Assembly (NCBI GenBank): GCA_028023455.1
Contig: JAQFVV010000506.1
Span: 335,001-399,000, forward strand
Length of the DNA stretch: 64,000 nt
Direction: 5' to 3'
DNA from: Epiperipatus broadwayi
Lineage: Eukaryota; Onychophora; Udeonychophora; Euonychophora; Peripatidae
The position numbers were made by a program, and so were the translations under genes. Of the stretch, positions 13,101 through 23,662 are shown in pieces; position 1 is the stretch's first letter, and the number at the start of each line of letters is the position of its first letter. The notes under the pieces are model-generated. The model was not told where the DNA came from. It searched no databases and was given only the letters and a program-made list of their open reading frames with translations.

Positions 13101-13570
13101 TTTTCTTTGGAAAGAAATTGTGTAATTCCTTGTTTTAAAAATGGTCTATGTAAGATTGCTTTTGTTTTGTAGTTTAGGTGTTCTTAATATTAACAGCTGA
13201 GAAAGCATCAATCACTGCTGACAAATTGTCAATATTTAATGACAATAGTAAAGTAATAATAGAAATAATAATAAAAATCTCTTTACTATATGTCAGGCAT
13301 TAATAACAAGTTTGTGTGTATGAATAATTCATTCTCACACATTGCAAATAAATAATACAGTCTCTTGATTAGAAGTTCTTTAACTCATACCTATTAAAGT
13401 CTATACCTTGAGTATCCTTCAACTTGTAATTATTTTATATTTAAGATAATTAACAAATGATGGCTTATATTATATCAAGACTGTCATTTTATTTAACTGA
13501 AAATTTTCACTTTCAAACATTTATTATTGCGAATAAGGCTTTAACTAACTTCTGCTTTATTTCTCCTTGT
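10200..13570. other. AT-rich sequence without recognisable gene
   Basis: More than 3 kb with no protein-like frame, RNA gene or repeat boundary that I can defend. Confidence 0.55.
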
Positions 13571-13577
13571 GAGAAAT

Positions 13578-13695
13578 TTCATTATTCTCAACTTGACTTT
13601 TTAAACTCACAAACGTCTTTGCAACTAATTCATTATTCTCAATTTGACAGTTCATTTCAACTCACATACTCGCTTGCAACCAATTCAGTTCATCT
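13578..13695. repeat. Short tandem repeat, ~51-55-bp unit
   Basis: TTCATTATTCTCAA begins at 13578 and again at 13629, followed in each case by TTGAC, AACTCACA and TTGCAAC.AA. A truncated third start, TTCAGTTCAT, is at 13684. It accounts for the repetitive 81-codon open frame at this position. Confidence 0.75.
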
Positions 13696-13872
13696 TTTTT
13701 AGTTGTGCTATTTAACATAATTTAATATTCATTTTCCAATTGATATTTAAATTTTCTACTTTGTGCAAACAAATTACAATTTTCAATAATAAACTTTATA
13801 TGTGCATATACTGACAGTCCACATCTCCTGTTCACACTAGAAAATATTCTTTAAATTTCTGAGGTCATCTGC

Positions 13873-14192
13873 ATTTTCTCTAACACCTGAAGACAGGCGC
13901 AGGTCTTTTTACATCATTATCTTTATTTTGTTTTGTTTTATTTGATAATCTTGAAGTTAAATTATCACCATTTAAATCTGCATTATTTTTATCTGGATCT
14001 GTTATTTGCTCCAACATTCTTATCAGTAGGCAGTTCTACATTTTTCACAATTGTGGAGGTATCATCACACTCTTCACTTGCACTAAATTCCAATTTAGGA
14101 TTGGACAGCATAAGTTTACTACCAATTTCATTTGATAATCTTATACAAATGAGCATGTAGGTGATATATATGTCCCCTGATATAAAATTCAT
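13873..14192 (-). CDS. Weak candidate exon, unknown product
   Basis: I do not recognise this protein. A minus-strand frame (13989-14192) contains a stretch of mixed, hydrophilic composition, including NPKLEFSASEECDDTST and VKNVELPTDKNV, unlike the K/N/I/Y/F-rich translations typical of the surrounding AT-rich DNA. After its stop, the next frame continues with equally protein-like sequence (DPDKNNADLNG, KRPAPVFRC) to a TAG at about 13873-13875, so a 1-bp frameshift or a splice would be needed to join them. An AG following CATTTGTATA, upstream of RLSNEIGSK, could be a splice acceptor. It could be a 3' exon with stop, an exon of a decayed gene, or chance. Confidence 0.25.
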
Positions 14193-14253
14193 TATTTTAG
14201 TTTAATAACACGGATAACTTCAACTTTCACAACTATACCAGGAAATCATATTT

Positions 14254-14324
14254 TTTTAGCATAAGTTCACCAGTCCTGCTCATATTTTTTCTCTTGAAAA
14301 TACTTTCTTCTATTCCTTTCTTAA
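14254..14324 (-). CDS. Weak candidate internal exon, unknown product
   Basis: On the minus strand an open stretch reads KKGIEESIFKRKN followed by MSRTGELMLKKYDFL. It lies between a possible acceptor (CTATTACCAATTAAG) and a possible donor (CTG followed by GTATAG). It sits about 60 bp upstream of the other candidate exon, a gap unusually short for an intron. Composition is more protein-like than the background, but no family is recognised and no phase check was possible. Treat as a hint only. Confidence 0.2.
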
Positions 14325-14399
14325 TTGGTAATAGAAATTATTAGATAAGTACGTGCTAACTAATACCTGGAGTAAAAATAACAATTTAATACAGAATCT

Positions 14400-16778
14400 A
14401 ATTTTGGAGGACATAAAGAATACAGCAACTCAGACATCAATTTTATACAATTTACATACACATATTAATAATACATAAGTATAATATATATGTACATGAA
14501 TATCAAAATATTTTAATTTAATATAACCTGATCCTGACTAATTACGAATAAGACATTTCACTTGCTAAATCTTTTCACTAAAAATATTGTAAAAATAATG
14601 ACAGTACTTTTACCCTTACTACTGTCACTATTCCTTAATTCTGACAGCTCTCAAGACATTTAAAATAATAATGAGATTGGGTGATCTGTTATGGTGCTTG
14701 TCAGCTTATTGACCTCCAGAAGCGGAGATCCTTGAAATAAGATATCCCCTAAAAACAATTAAGTGCATAATAATTGCTTAACATTTGTTAAAGTGATTAT
14801 CAAAACAAGTCTGAAGTTGCTTTAGAAATCTTAAACCAGCTGAAAAGAAATCTTTCAAAAACCATGTAGATTTTAAACATTTAGATTAAGGTCACGACAT
14901 GACATTTCATTAGCAATGATGCATGCATAATTTGTGCATCTATTTAATGCTTTATGTTTGTAAATAAGCTTAAAAAGTACTTTATTATATAATTGAAAAA
15001 TTTTGATTTTTTAAATAGCATTTTATTTTCGATACAAATTAATATCTAAAATTACAAAAAAAAACCATTTAATTGCTTATCTACAGTGAAGAAGTATTAA
15101 TTTTATTTGTATTATTTTATATCCACTTTTCTTTATTAGCTTATACAGTTATTATGTTTTGTGATTAATATTATTATTTGAAAAGAGAAACTGTTTGACA
15201 GTGATATCTTTACAAACATAATCCCTTGCTGAAATATGAGAAATTTCTGCTCTTATCTTTTATACTTAATATCTTGGTGTATTGTTATTTTTTAATCCCC
15301 CATTTTCATCAAACAATTATGAATTTCTTTTTTCATTTCATTTCTTTTAAAAATACTACAGTTTATTATTTACAAAACATATATATGTAACAATGTTTTT
15401 GTCATAAATTTATAACAAATATAAACGTCAAGCTTAAAATTTTTACAAGTTGATGTTCTGTATCCAATTCATCTAATTATATAATATTGGCCAATATATA
15501 AACATATGGTTAGTTTATCTGCATTGTGATGATTCTAAGATGATTTGGAGTAGTTAAATAGATTATTTGCATTGACTGTAAAATAAATAGACTATTAGAA
15601 AATGGAACAATCTTCATCATTTGGTAAAATTTGATACATCTATACATTGAAAAAGATCTTTTAATAAAAATATATTAAAACAAAATAATATTGTCAAAAT
15701 AGCAATATCAAAATCTTCAATCGTTGCATTTTTAAAATATTTTTTTGCAACATAACAAAAAATTCAGTTATTATTTTGAAATTATGGTAATAAAACTAAA
15801 TATTTAGAAATACTTTAAAATTAATTTGCATTTAAAAAACCCGTAAATGAATAACTAATGTTTGTATCATGTAAATTTGCTGTATAACGGAGTTTCTTTG
15901 AAAATTTTATTATTGGCACTGAAAGGCCTTTATCCTACACTGAATTTCTTAAAGATTGGAATATCTTTTTATCTTATTCTCATCAGAATGCAAGTGAATA
16001 AAATTTAAAATGTTTGTGATTGTACAATATTTTGAATAAATGATAACAGTGAATTGTAATAGTAGTAATGGCCATTATCTGTTACCTAATTAACATAATT
16101 TCTTCCCTATCATCATTAATAACCTACCAAGCCAACTTTGAGATAAATTTATACTATATTAAAAGTAATTTATATTTTTCTCTATTTTTTAAAATTTCAT
16201 AAGAATGTTTTAAATAATGTAGATCCTCCCCCCACCAGCATTTTTTGTCAGACATTGCAATATTTTTTTATATTCTCTAAAACAATCTTAGCTTAAACTT
16301 TATATTTATATAATGCATGCCTTTTTCTTATTATTATTTTATATGGATAATAATATATATTAGGATTATTTAAGCATTTTAATCTCACATCTTAAAAACC
16401 TTTAATGGCTTTAGTTTAACTATTAAAATGTTAGCTTCAAACAAGTTAGGAACACTCAGTTTTTTTAATTGCAAATTTCAAAATCAATATAACACATTTA
16501 ATATTTTTCATTTTTTAATTTGCTTACTTTTATTAGTTCTACCATTTTATTATGCTAATCCTTAATATTTCTTAGAAAGACTACATTACAACTAAGCTAT
16601 TTTTAATTCCTCATTAGTCTATTTCTAATTTATCATTTGCAAATTAATAACTACACACAAATTGATTTTAAATATATAGATTGGACTAAGTTTATTTAAT
16701 TTTTTTTAAAAATATATTGATATATCAATATATGTAAGAATAAATTATATGTGTACATGCCATAGATAATATCTAATC
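14400..16778. other. AT-rich sequence without recognisable gene
   Basis: No coding frame or repeat boundary is recognisable. Runs such as the C-rich CCTCCCCCCACC near 16225 are isolated. Confidence 0.55.
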
Positions 16779-17664
16779 AAATAATTCTACAAGAGTATGT
16801 AATTAATTATCAATTATTACAATAATAAACTTTGGTATAAAACAAATATTCATTACTTTGCTAAGTCAAGCTTTTGATATGCTGTATCTTTGTCAAAGCA
16901 CAACTAAAGTAAATATTAGAAAATGCATTAGCATATCCACATGCATATAAACTTGCATTAAACTAGTCACTGATTATCATAGATTTGCATATTTGCATGT
17001 GTAAATTGATGCAGCAACTGGCTATGTCTTTAGATAATGACAAATGCTTGCTAAGAGAAATGCTATTGGCTCTTATATTTATGGAGTTCTTAGAATTAAT
17101 TCTGTGCCATGTTTCTTTTTTCTATTATTATTTTCTATGCAAATAATTTCAGCAGCATCAGGTTTAAAGGAATAATCAGATTTTTTCTCATGGTCTACAA
17201 ATAATGAGCTGTAAATGTTGTTGCATTTAGCTCTGCTATATAAATGTGAAAATATCTGGTTGTTACTTTAAACTGATGATGCTATAATTATTTGCCTAAA
17301 TAATAATAATAGAAAATGAAAAGTAAAAGGAGCATGGTAGTTAATTAATTCTAAGAATTTCATAAATATGAGTCAAAGGCATTCCTCTCAGCAAGCACTG
17401 GCCATTTAATCTGAAGATATAGGCAACTGCTTGGTCAATACACATGCAAATATGCAAATCTATAATAATTAGCAAAAAGTTTAGTGTACATTCACAAGCA
17501 TGTGGATATGCTAATATATTTGCTAGTATTCACTTAAATCATATTTTGACAAAGATACACCATATCGAAAGCCTAGCGTAGCAAAGTAATAAATATTGTT
17601 TTATACCAAAATTTATTATGGTAATAGTTGATAATTATCTACATATTGTTGTAGAATTTATTTT
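16779..17664. repeat. 886-bp foldback element
   Basis: The arms (about 16779-17190 and 17245-17664) are reverse complements with scattered mismatches. The outer ends are AAATAATTCTACA and its partner TGTAGAATTTATTTT. Inner matching blocks include TTTGGTATAAAACAA, GTATCTTTGTCAAA, GCATATCCACATGC, GATTTGCATATTTGCATG, TTCTTAGAATTAATT and AAATAATTAT/ATTATTTG. The loop is about 50 bp. No coding capacity and no clear target duplication are seen. Its sequence is unrelated to the satellite-type foldbacks elsewhere in the window. Confidence 0.9.
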
Positions 17665-17669
17665 ATTAT

Positions 17670-17670
<1 letters not shown>

Positions 17671-17702
<32 letters not shown>
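17671..17702. repeat. (CA)n(TA)n microsatellite
   Basis: A compound CA then TA tract lies immediately right of the foldback element. Confidence 0.95.
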
Positions 17703-18058
17703 AGTGATGTAAAAACAGACTTTTAATCTCCCTTCAGCAAAATATACATGTATTTAGATATTAAATTTATTTTTTAATGAAAATTTAAATTATCTTGCAT
17801 TATTACTTTTTTAATGTGTGAACTATCATTATTTACAGAATATACAACTTACATCATATGTATATATAATAATAATTCATTTTTAAAAAAAGAATATGCA
17901 AGGTAAATTAAATTTTTAGAAAAAAAAATATATACAAATATAAATAGGCTGGTTTATTAAAAAATTCTTATATTGAGTATTACATTTTAATATCAATTAA
18001 TTTACCATTACTAATAGAAATAGTGAGAATGCTTTATGTACTTGCATGATTGTTAATG

Positions 18059-18066
18059 CTCTAGAC
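18059..18066 (+). repeat. Left target-site duplication of the hAT element
   Basis: CTCTAGAC here and CTTTAGAC at 21674-21681 differ at one base. Eight base pairs is the duplication length of hAT transposons. Confidence 0.85.
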
Positions 18067-21000
18067 CAGGGGTGTTCAAAAAGTCGATTGTGATCGACCA
18101 GTCAATAATGACGCCAATTTTGGTCGATCGCAAGGTCAATCTGCCATCCAATTATGAGGAAAACAAATCAAGTCAAGATTTGTAAGTTTTTTTTGTTATT
18201 TTTGTTTTTGTTCTAATTTTTTTTTCCAATTCTAGATAGATGAAGTCCAATAAGTCGTATCATTATTGAAAATAATATTTTTAATCTTGACTTAATGTGT
18301 TTTTGTAACCAAATGCAATACATGAACATAATGCGCAAATGCAACAGTATGCATGCAGTTATTGACTCAAGAAAAAAGTCAGCTATTTAGCTTGAATATT
18401 TGGTAGTATCATATGATAGCTTTTTTCTTTAGTATTGAAACAGTATGATTTATCTATCTTCCAGTTTCAGACTACTATGTTTCATAGTAGTATAATTTTC
18501 TCTAATTCAAATCCATCCAAGTCCATGTAGATTTTAAATTAATACTAAAATATTGTATAAAAGTTCTGTTAAAGAGTATGTGTGTATATTCATATTGCAC
18601 ATTAATTAGCTAATAATATCTGTATGCATATAAATATAATACGCAGTTCTAATTTAAAATAATAATAAATTAAAGTAAGTTGTGTAGACATTATTGTGCA
18701 TGTACAAGCACACCTATGTATATATGCAAAGGAAACTGTAATGTGATAGATTTTGTGAACGTTACAACTTTTCTAAATTATCTATTTTAAGTTATTAGAA
18801 ATTTAGTTTATAAATTGGCTTGCATTTGCATGTAAAATCCTAAATTTGGGTGTGATAGTGTTATACAAATAAGAGAATGTTTATACTTTACAGAACTTAA
18901 ATCTCATTTTTTTAAAAAGGTTTATTTTTTGGAAATCATTTTGATTCACACCTGGAAACCAAGAGCTGAAATTTAAAAAAAAAAATTAAAAATAAATATA
19001 AGACAAAGGCAAAATCACTGGACCAGCACTATTAATCAATTACTCATCAGGAGTTTTTATCTTTACTAAGATTTAATAAAGTAGTGTTAAAAACTAAAAT
19101 ATAAGACTTAAAGTTGTCAACAAGTTATGACTTATGCAGGGGAATAGAAAGATTTGATATAAAAACTCCCAGTTTTCATTACTAAATGTTCATTCTCTAA
19201 TATTCAGAATGTAGTAGTACCCCTGTATTAACAGTATTATTATTAATCAATATTATCTATTGACGATGACCAGGATGAGTTTCAATTTTTTTTCTGTTTA
19301 AAATGTAAGTACCTTTTCTTATGCTTTAATTTAAATTGTGGCTTTTCTTCTATATCTACTTACTTGATTAATGAGCCTTCTTGGCAACAGACATTTAAGC
19401 TGAAGTCTTTAATGGAGTTAATGATCGCAGTTCATGAGTTTTTAATTTTCTTGGAAAATATTTAATTCAATATTTATTAGTTACTTTGAATATTTAATTT
19501 TTATCAGTTAAGTTTGGAGAAATAAAATTGTCATAAGTATTTCTTTTTTTCATTTTAGTATACCCATGAACATGAATAGTAAAACAAAAAAATCCGTAAA
19601 CTTATCATTTCAATGAAGAATGGGAACTCTACTACTTTTTTACAATGGTGAATGATAAATGTTGTTGCTTAATATGCTTTACCTCAATAGCCATTGCTAA
19701 AAAGAGTAATCTGGAGAGACATTGTTTAGCTTTATATAACAAGTATCAAACAGATTATCCACAAAGTACCGAATTGAGAAAACGTAAAGTTATGAATCTT
19801 AAAACTCAATTAAAAAATCAACAAAAAGTTTTTAAAAAGTCTATGTTGAAGTCACAAGCAATAACTACTGCATCATTCAAAGTAAGCTATCTTTTAGCAA
19901 AAAAAAAATGTAAACCATTTTCCGAGGGTGAATTTGTAAAGAAAACTTTTTTGGAAATGTCAGATTCACTTTTTAACAATTTTCATAACAAGAATGAAAT
20001 TATTGCTGCAATTCAAGATCTGCAACTGTCTCTAAACATTGTGGTGTAACAAATTGAGATGATGAGTGGAAATGTAAAAGAACAGTTATATAATGATATT
20101 AATAGATGTTCTTGTTTTTCCCTTCAATGTGATGAATCATCAGATATAAGTGAATCAGCACAATTACTTGTTTTCATTCATATGGTTTTTAAAAATTTTA
20201 CATCTAAAGAAGAATTGTTGAGTCTGATTTTTTTGAAAGAAAGAACTAGAGGTGTAGTTATATTCAAAGCCTTTAAAAACTTGCTCAATGATTTGAAAGT
20301 ACCATTTTTTAAATTAGTTTCAATAACAATGGATGGCACAGCTGCAATGATAGGTCACATAAATGGATTTATATCCCTATGTCAAAATGAAGATGAATTC
20401 CCAGCTTTTTTGAGCTAACACTGCATAATTCACCAGCAAGACACTAAACACAAAAGAAGTAATGGACATCACATTTAAAATTGTTAATTCAATTTGAGGA
20501 AGTTTCCTCAAATGATGTCTCTTCCAACTGCAGCTCAATGAAGGTCAACCTGAATTATTACATACTGATGTAGGATGGTGAAAGAGAGGTAAATTTCTGC
20601 AACAATATCATGATTTATTGCCTGAAGTAATAGACTTTTTTTGTGAGCAAGATGGTAAATGTGAAAATTTAAATGATGAAATTTGGCTTAGTGACTTAGC
20701 TTTTCTAATCAATTTTACTTCAATGTGAAGTCATTTAAATTTAGAATTACAAGGTAAAAATAAAACAGTAATTGATATGATCAGCTGTGTAGATGCATAT
20801 AAGACAAAATTTATTTTGCTAATAGAAGATCTGCAACAAAATAATCTGAATCATTTTCCAAATATGACGGATCACTTACAAAAGCATAAAAATATTAACT
20901 ATAATATCAACAAATATGTCATGTGGAAATCCAAAAAGTAATTGAAGATTTTAAGATAAGATTCCAAGAATTTGAAAAAATTAAAGCAATTGTGGAATGT

Positions 21001-21673
21001 ATATCTTTTCCTTTTAAAATAGATTTAAATGTGAAACACATTAGCCAAAAAATTTCAGACATATTTCATATGGAGCAAAAGGCATTAGAAAATGAAATTA
21101 TAATTTTACAAACTGATTTAATCTTACAAGCTAGAAAATTTGAAGAAGATTTTTGAAAATATGTCATCTGAGAAAAATATCCCAATATCATCAAATGTAG
21201 CGAATATATTTATTCTTGTTTCGGATCTACATAACTGTGTGAATCGGCATTTTCATACTTAAAGTTAATGAAGACTAAACAACGTTCTGCCCTAACTGAT
21301 TCCCATACTGAGGATTCTTTATTATTATCTTTGCCAGGATATACACCTAATTATGATTCCTTGGTTAGAGGCATGCAAACACAGTTTTCCCATTAATGTT
21401 AAGATAATAAAATAAATTCTAAATCTGTCTTTATCAGTAACTAATTTGAATTAATAAATATTGATAATAATTACTCATGTTGCTTTAATTCCCATGGACA
21501 TAAGTTTTTTAGCCTGCTAAATAATTATGTTATTTTTTATGTAGATAGATATATAAAAATAATATGTATTTCAGATCTCCCTCCACTTAGACTATGCCTA
21601 TGACAACAAGTCGATCGCAACACATTTTCAAAATAAAAAGTCAATCTTATGAACCCAAAAGTTGGGCCCCCTG
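18067..21673 (+). mobile_element. hAT DNA transposon, ~3.6 kb, inactive
   Basis: The element begins CAGGGGTGTTCAAA and ends GTTGGGCCCCCTG, so the termini are CAGGGG inverted repeats. Subterminal copies of a GTCGAT(C/T)G(C/T)GA-like motif lie near both ends (18083-18133 and 21609-21622). It is flanked by an 8-bp target duplication with one mismatch. Inside is a broken transposase related to the GTF2IRD2/ZBED5/EPM2AIP1 group. About 1.5 kb of AT-rich DNA precedes the coding part and contains a plausible intron end (TTTCATTTTAG at about 19549-19559). Confidence 0.9.
19566..21396 (+). pseudogene. hAT transposase pseudogene (GTF2IRD2/ZBED5-like)
   Basis: hAT transposases cut and rejoin element ends in the nucleus. 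The start shown is the ATG at 19566, just after a possible splice acceptor, but it is out of frame with NEEWELYYFFT upstream of 19645. The N-terminal part has a BED-type zinc finger (CLICF...KKSNLERHC). The central part has the catalytic-core signature LQCDESSDISESAQLLVF, then MDGTAAMIG and, after a stop, CIIHQQ. The hAT dimerisation region near 21230-21330 reads LCESAFSYLKLMKTKQRSAL and ends at the TAA at 21394. Lesions include in-frame stops near 20047, 20416, 20579, 20725, 21154, 21169 and 21233, plus at least two frameshifts. Several stops replace a codon that is Trp, Tyr or Arg in the family as I recall it. It cannot encode an active enzyme. Confidence 0.9.
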
Positions 21674-21681
21674 CTTTAGAC
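21674..21681 (+). repeat. Right target-site duplication of the hAT element
   Basis: CTTTAGAC, partner of 18059-18066 with one transition. Confidence 0.85.
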
Positions 21682-23328
21682 AACTGATGAGGCAGATAGT
21701 CTTAAAATACATATATCATATAGAGTGATAGATAGTTTTTACATGATACAGGAATCAAATAATGAAGGTTTCAAGCAATGTAGTTGGAATGTACATCTAT
21801 CAAAATTATATATATATATGTAATAAATTATAAATTATATGATCGAAACTATCAACCATAAAAAATAATTATTTTTTATCAACTAATATTAGATCTTATA
21901 TAACTATAATGTTAATTTAATACTATTTTATCCCCCCCCCCCCCATTGCAGAACTATTATATGTAATCATTTATGATAACTTTGGAAAAAAATAAAAGTA
22001 TCATTTAAATTATAATTAAATTAATATATACATTCTTTAAATAATTGCAGTAAATTAAAGTTCATATTAAAAATCTATATAACAAAATTTATAAAAATGT
22101 TACAAGTATTAATACTGAAATCACTGTTTTTTTAACAAAATGCACTCTTTTCTGTTAGCATTTAAATCTTACATACAATAACAAATTCAGACAACAACTT
22201 GTAAAAATGAAAATAATACACGACTACTCATGTATTGAGCGATCACATTGGAAATCTAAGTGCACTGAAACATTTTAAAGAATTGAATGCGCCTAGCAAT
22301 TTTTGGGTAATCTAAAATATATATATATCCTATTTCCTACATGGATCATGACCATAATGAAACAGACATTCTATTAACATTCTACTAAATGCCTAGTTGG
22401 AGTATGTCAATTCTATTTCCCATGGCTCTTAAACTCATTTGAATATGAGTTTTGATTATCATTCTTTAAACATAATGATAGTATTTAAATTTGACATGCA
22501 CATAGTAAATTGACAACTCAGATTTTGAATGAAATGATGAATAAAAAATTAAGAAGATTTGAATTTAACAACTACAACAAACGCATTAATAAAAATGTTA
22601 ATTAAATAAGATTGTAAACTCTAGTACAAAAAATATTCCCAGTTTATAGGATATGCGTAGCATTTATTAGTTATATGCTATCATTTAAATTAGAATATAT
22701 TAATAATAAAAATAAATAAAAATTTATCTTGTTAACTCCCATAATATTGTTTGACATATTCAATCAAAGTATATATAAAATAACTGTACTCTATTCTAGA
22801 GAACAGTCAATATCGATGTACCATTTATAGATAACTATAAATAAAACATTGATTTCAAGTAGGAGTAAAACTTAATTTTAAAAGATAGCAAATTAATAGG
22901 AAAAATTCTCCTTCTCATACTTAATCAAATTAGAGCTTAGACGTTTACATAAAATCAATGCAAATGTTAAAATAAACATTATTTTAAAAATTATATAATA
23001 GATATAAAAATATTTTATAATCAATGCTTTTATTTACTGTATACTAAAAAAAAAAGTTTTTTCAACCACAATTAAGATTTTAATATTTAACTTGAAACAA
23101 AAGTGTAGAGATGGGGGAGTCCAGAACTAGAAAATGACTTAATTCATTTCTGGGGGTAGGGGGCATTTTTATTTCAAGTAAAATATAAAAATTCCAGTTG
23201 TTGTTGAAGAAACTTTTTTTTTTTTTGGTGCAAAATAAATAAAAAGCATTGATTATAAAATATCTTTGTATGTTATTTTGAATGTTTTAGCATTCTTATA
23301 TTTGAAAAAATATGCGTATTAAAATAAG
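21682..23328. other. AT-rich sequence without recognisable gene
   Basis: Contains a 13-base poly-C run at 21932-21944 (a possible slippage or assembly-sensitive site), a short TA tract near 22317, and nothing coding that I can recognise. Confidence 0.55.
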
Positions 23329-23342
23329 ATCGTTTACAATTA
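23329..23342. repeat. Target-site duplication of the older RTE LINE, left copy
   Basis: ATCGTTTACAATTA here and ATCTTTTACAATTA at 29458-29471 match at 13 of 14 bases and bracket the older LINE together with the younger one nested in it. Confidence 0.8.
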
Positions 23343-23644
23343 TTATCATCATCATTTTCAATCGTAATCAATCCACTGCAGGATGAAGGTCTTTCAAATT
23401 AAATCCAATTTCTCTGATCGTTAGCTTTTCCCCCATATCATTCCAACACACTTCATAATTTCATTTATCCAAGTTACAGATCTTTTACAATCTCTTGCAA
23501 TCCATTTCAAGATTTCAACTGTTTATCTATTATCATCTCTTTAAGCAATATGTGCAGATTAACTCCACTTCAGTCTCTTATTTTTTTCAATAATGTTAAT
23601 AACATCTGTTTGTTTTTTTACTCATATATATCATTTTCATTACT
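23343..23644 (-). mobile_element. 3' part of the older RTE LINE
   Basis: On the minus strand this is the 3' end of the LINE: it aligns with 23668-23990 of the younger copy, including the shared AATCAATCCACTGCAGGATG end, ATTTCAACTGT and CTCCACTTCAGTCT. The 3' tail is an ATGATGATAATA-type short repeat, typical of RTE elements, which end in microsatellite-like tails instead of long poly-A. The coding part is heavily decayed. The rest of this copy lies beyond the younger insertion, from 26885. Confidence 0.85.
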
Positions 23645-23652
23645 TTTTTTGT
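23645..23652. repeat. Target-site duplication of the younger RTE LINE, left copy
   Basis: TTTTTTGT here and again at 26877-26884. Removing the insert restores collinearity of the older LINE across the junction. Confidence 0.75.
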
Positions 23653-23662
23653 TTCATCATCA

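Noticed and set aside
21932-21944. Poly-C run, and the poly-G run near 38613, as possible regulatory G-tracts
   Set aside because: Single homopolymers without further G-tracts; more likely slippage or assembly-sensitive sites.
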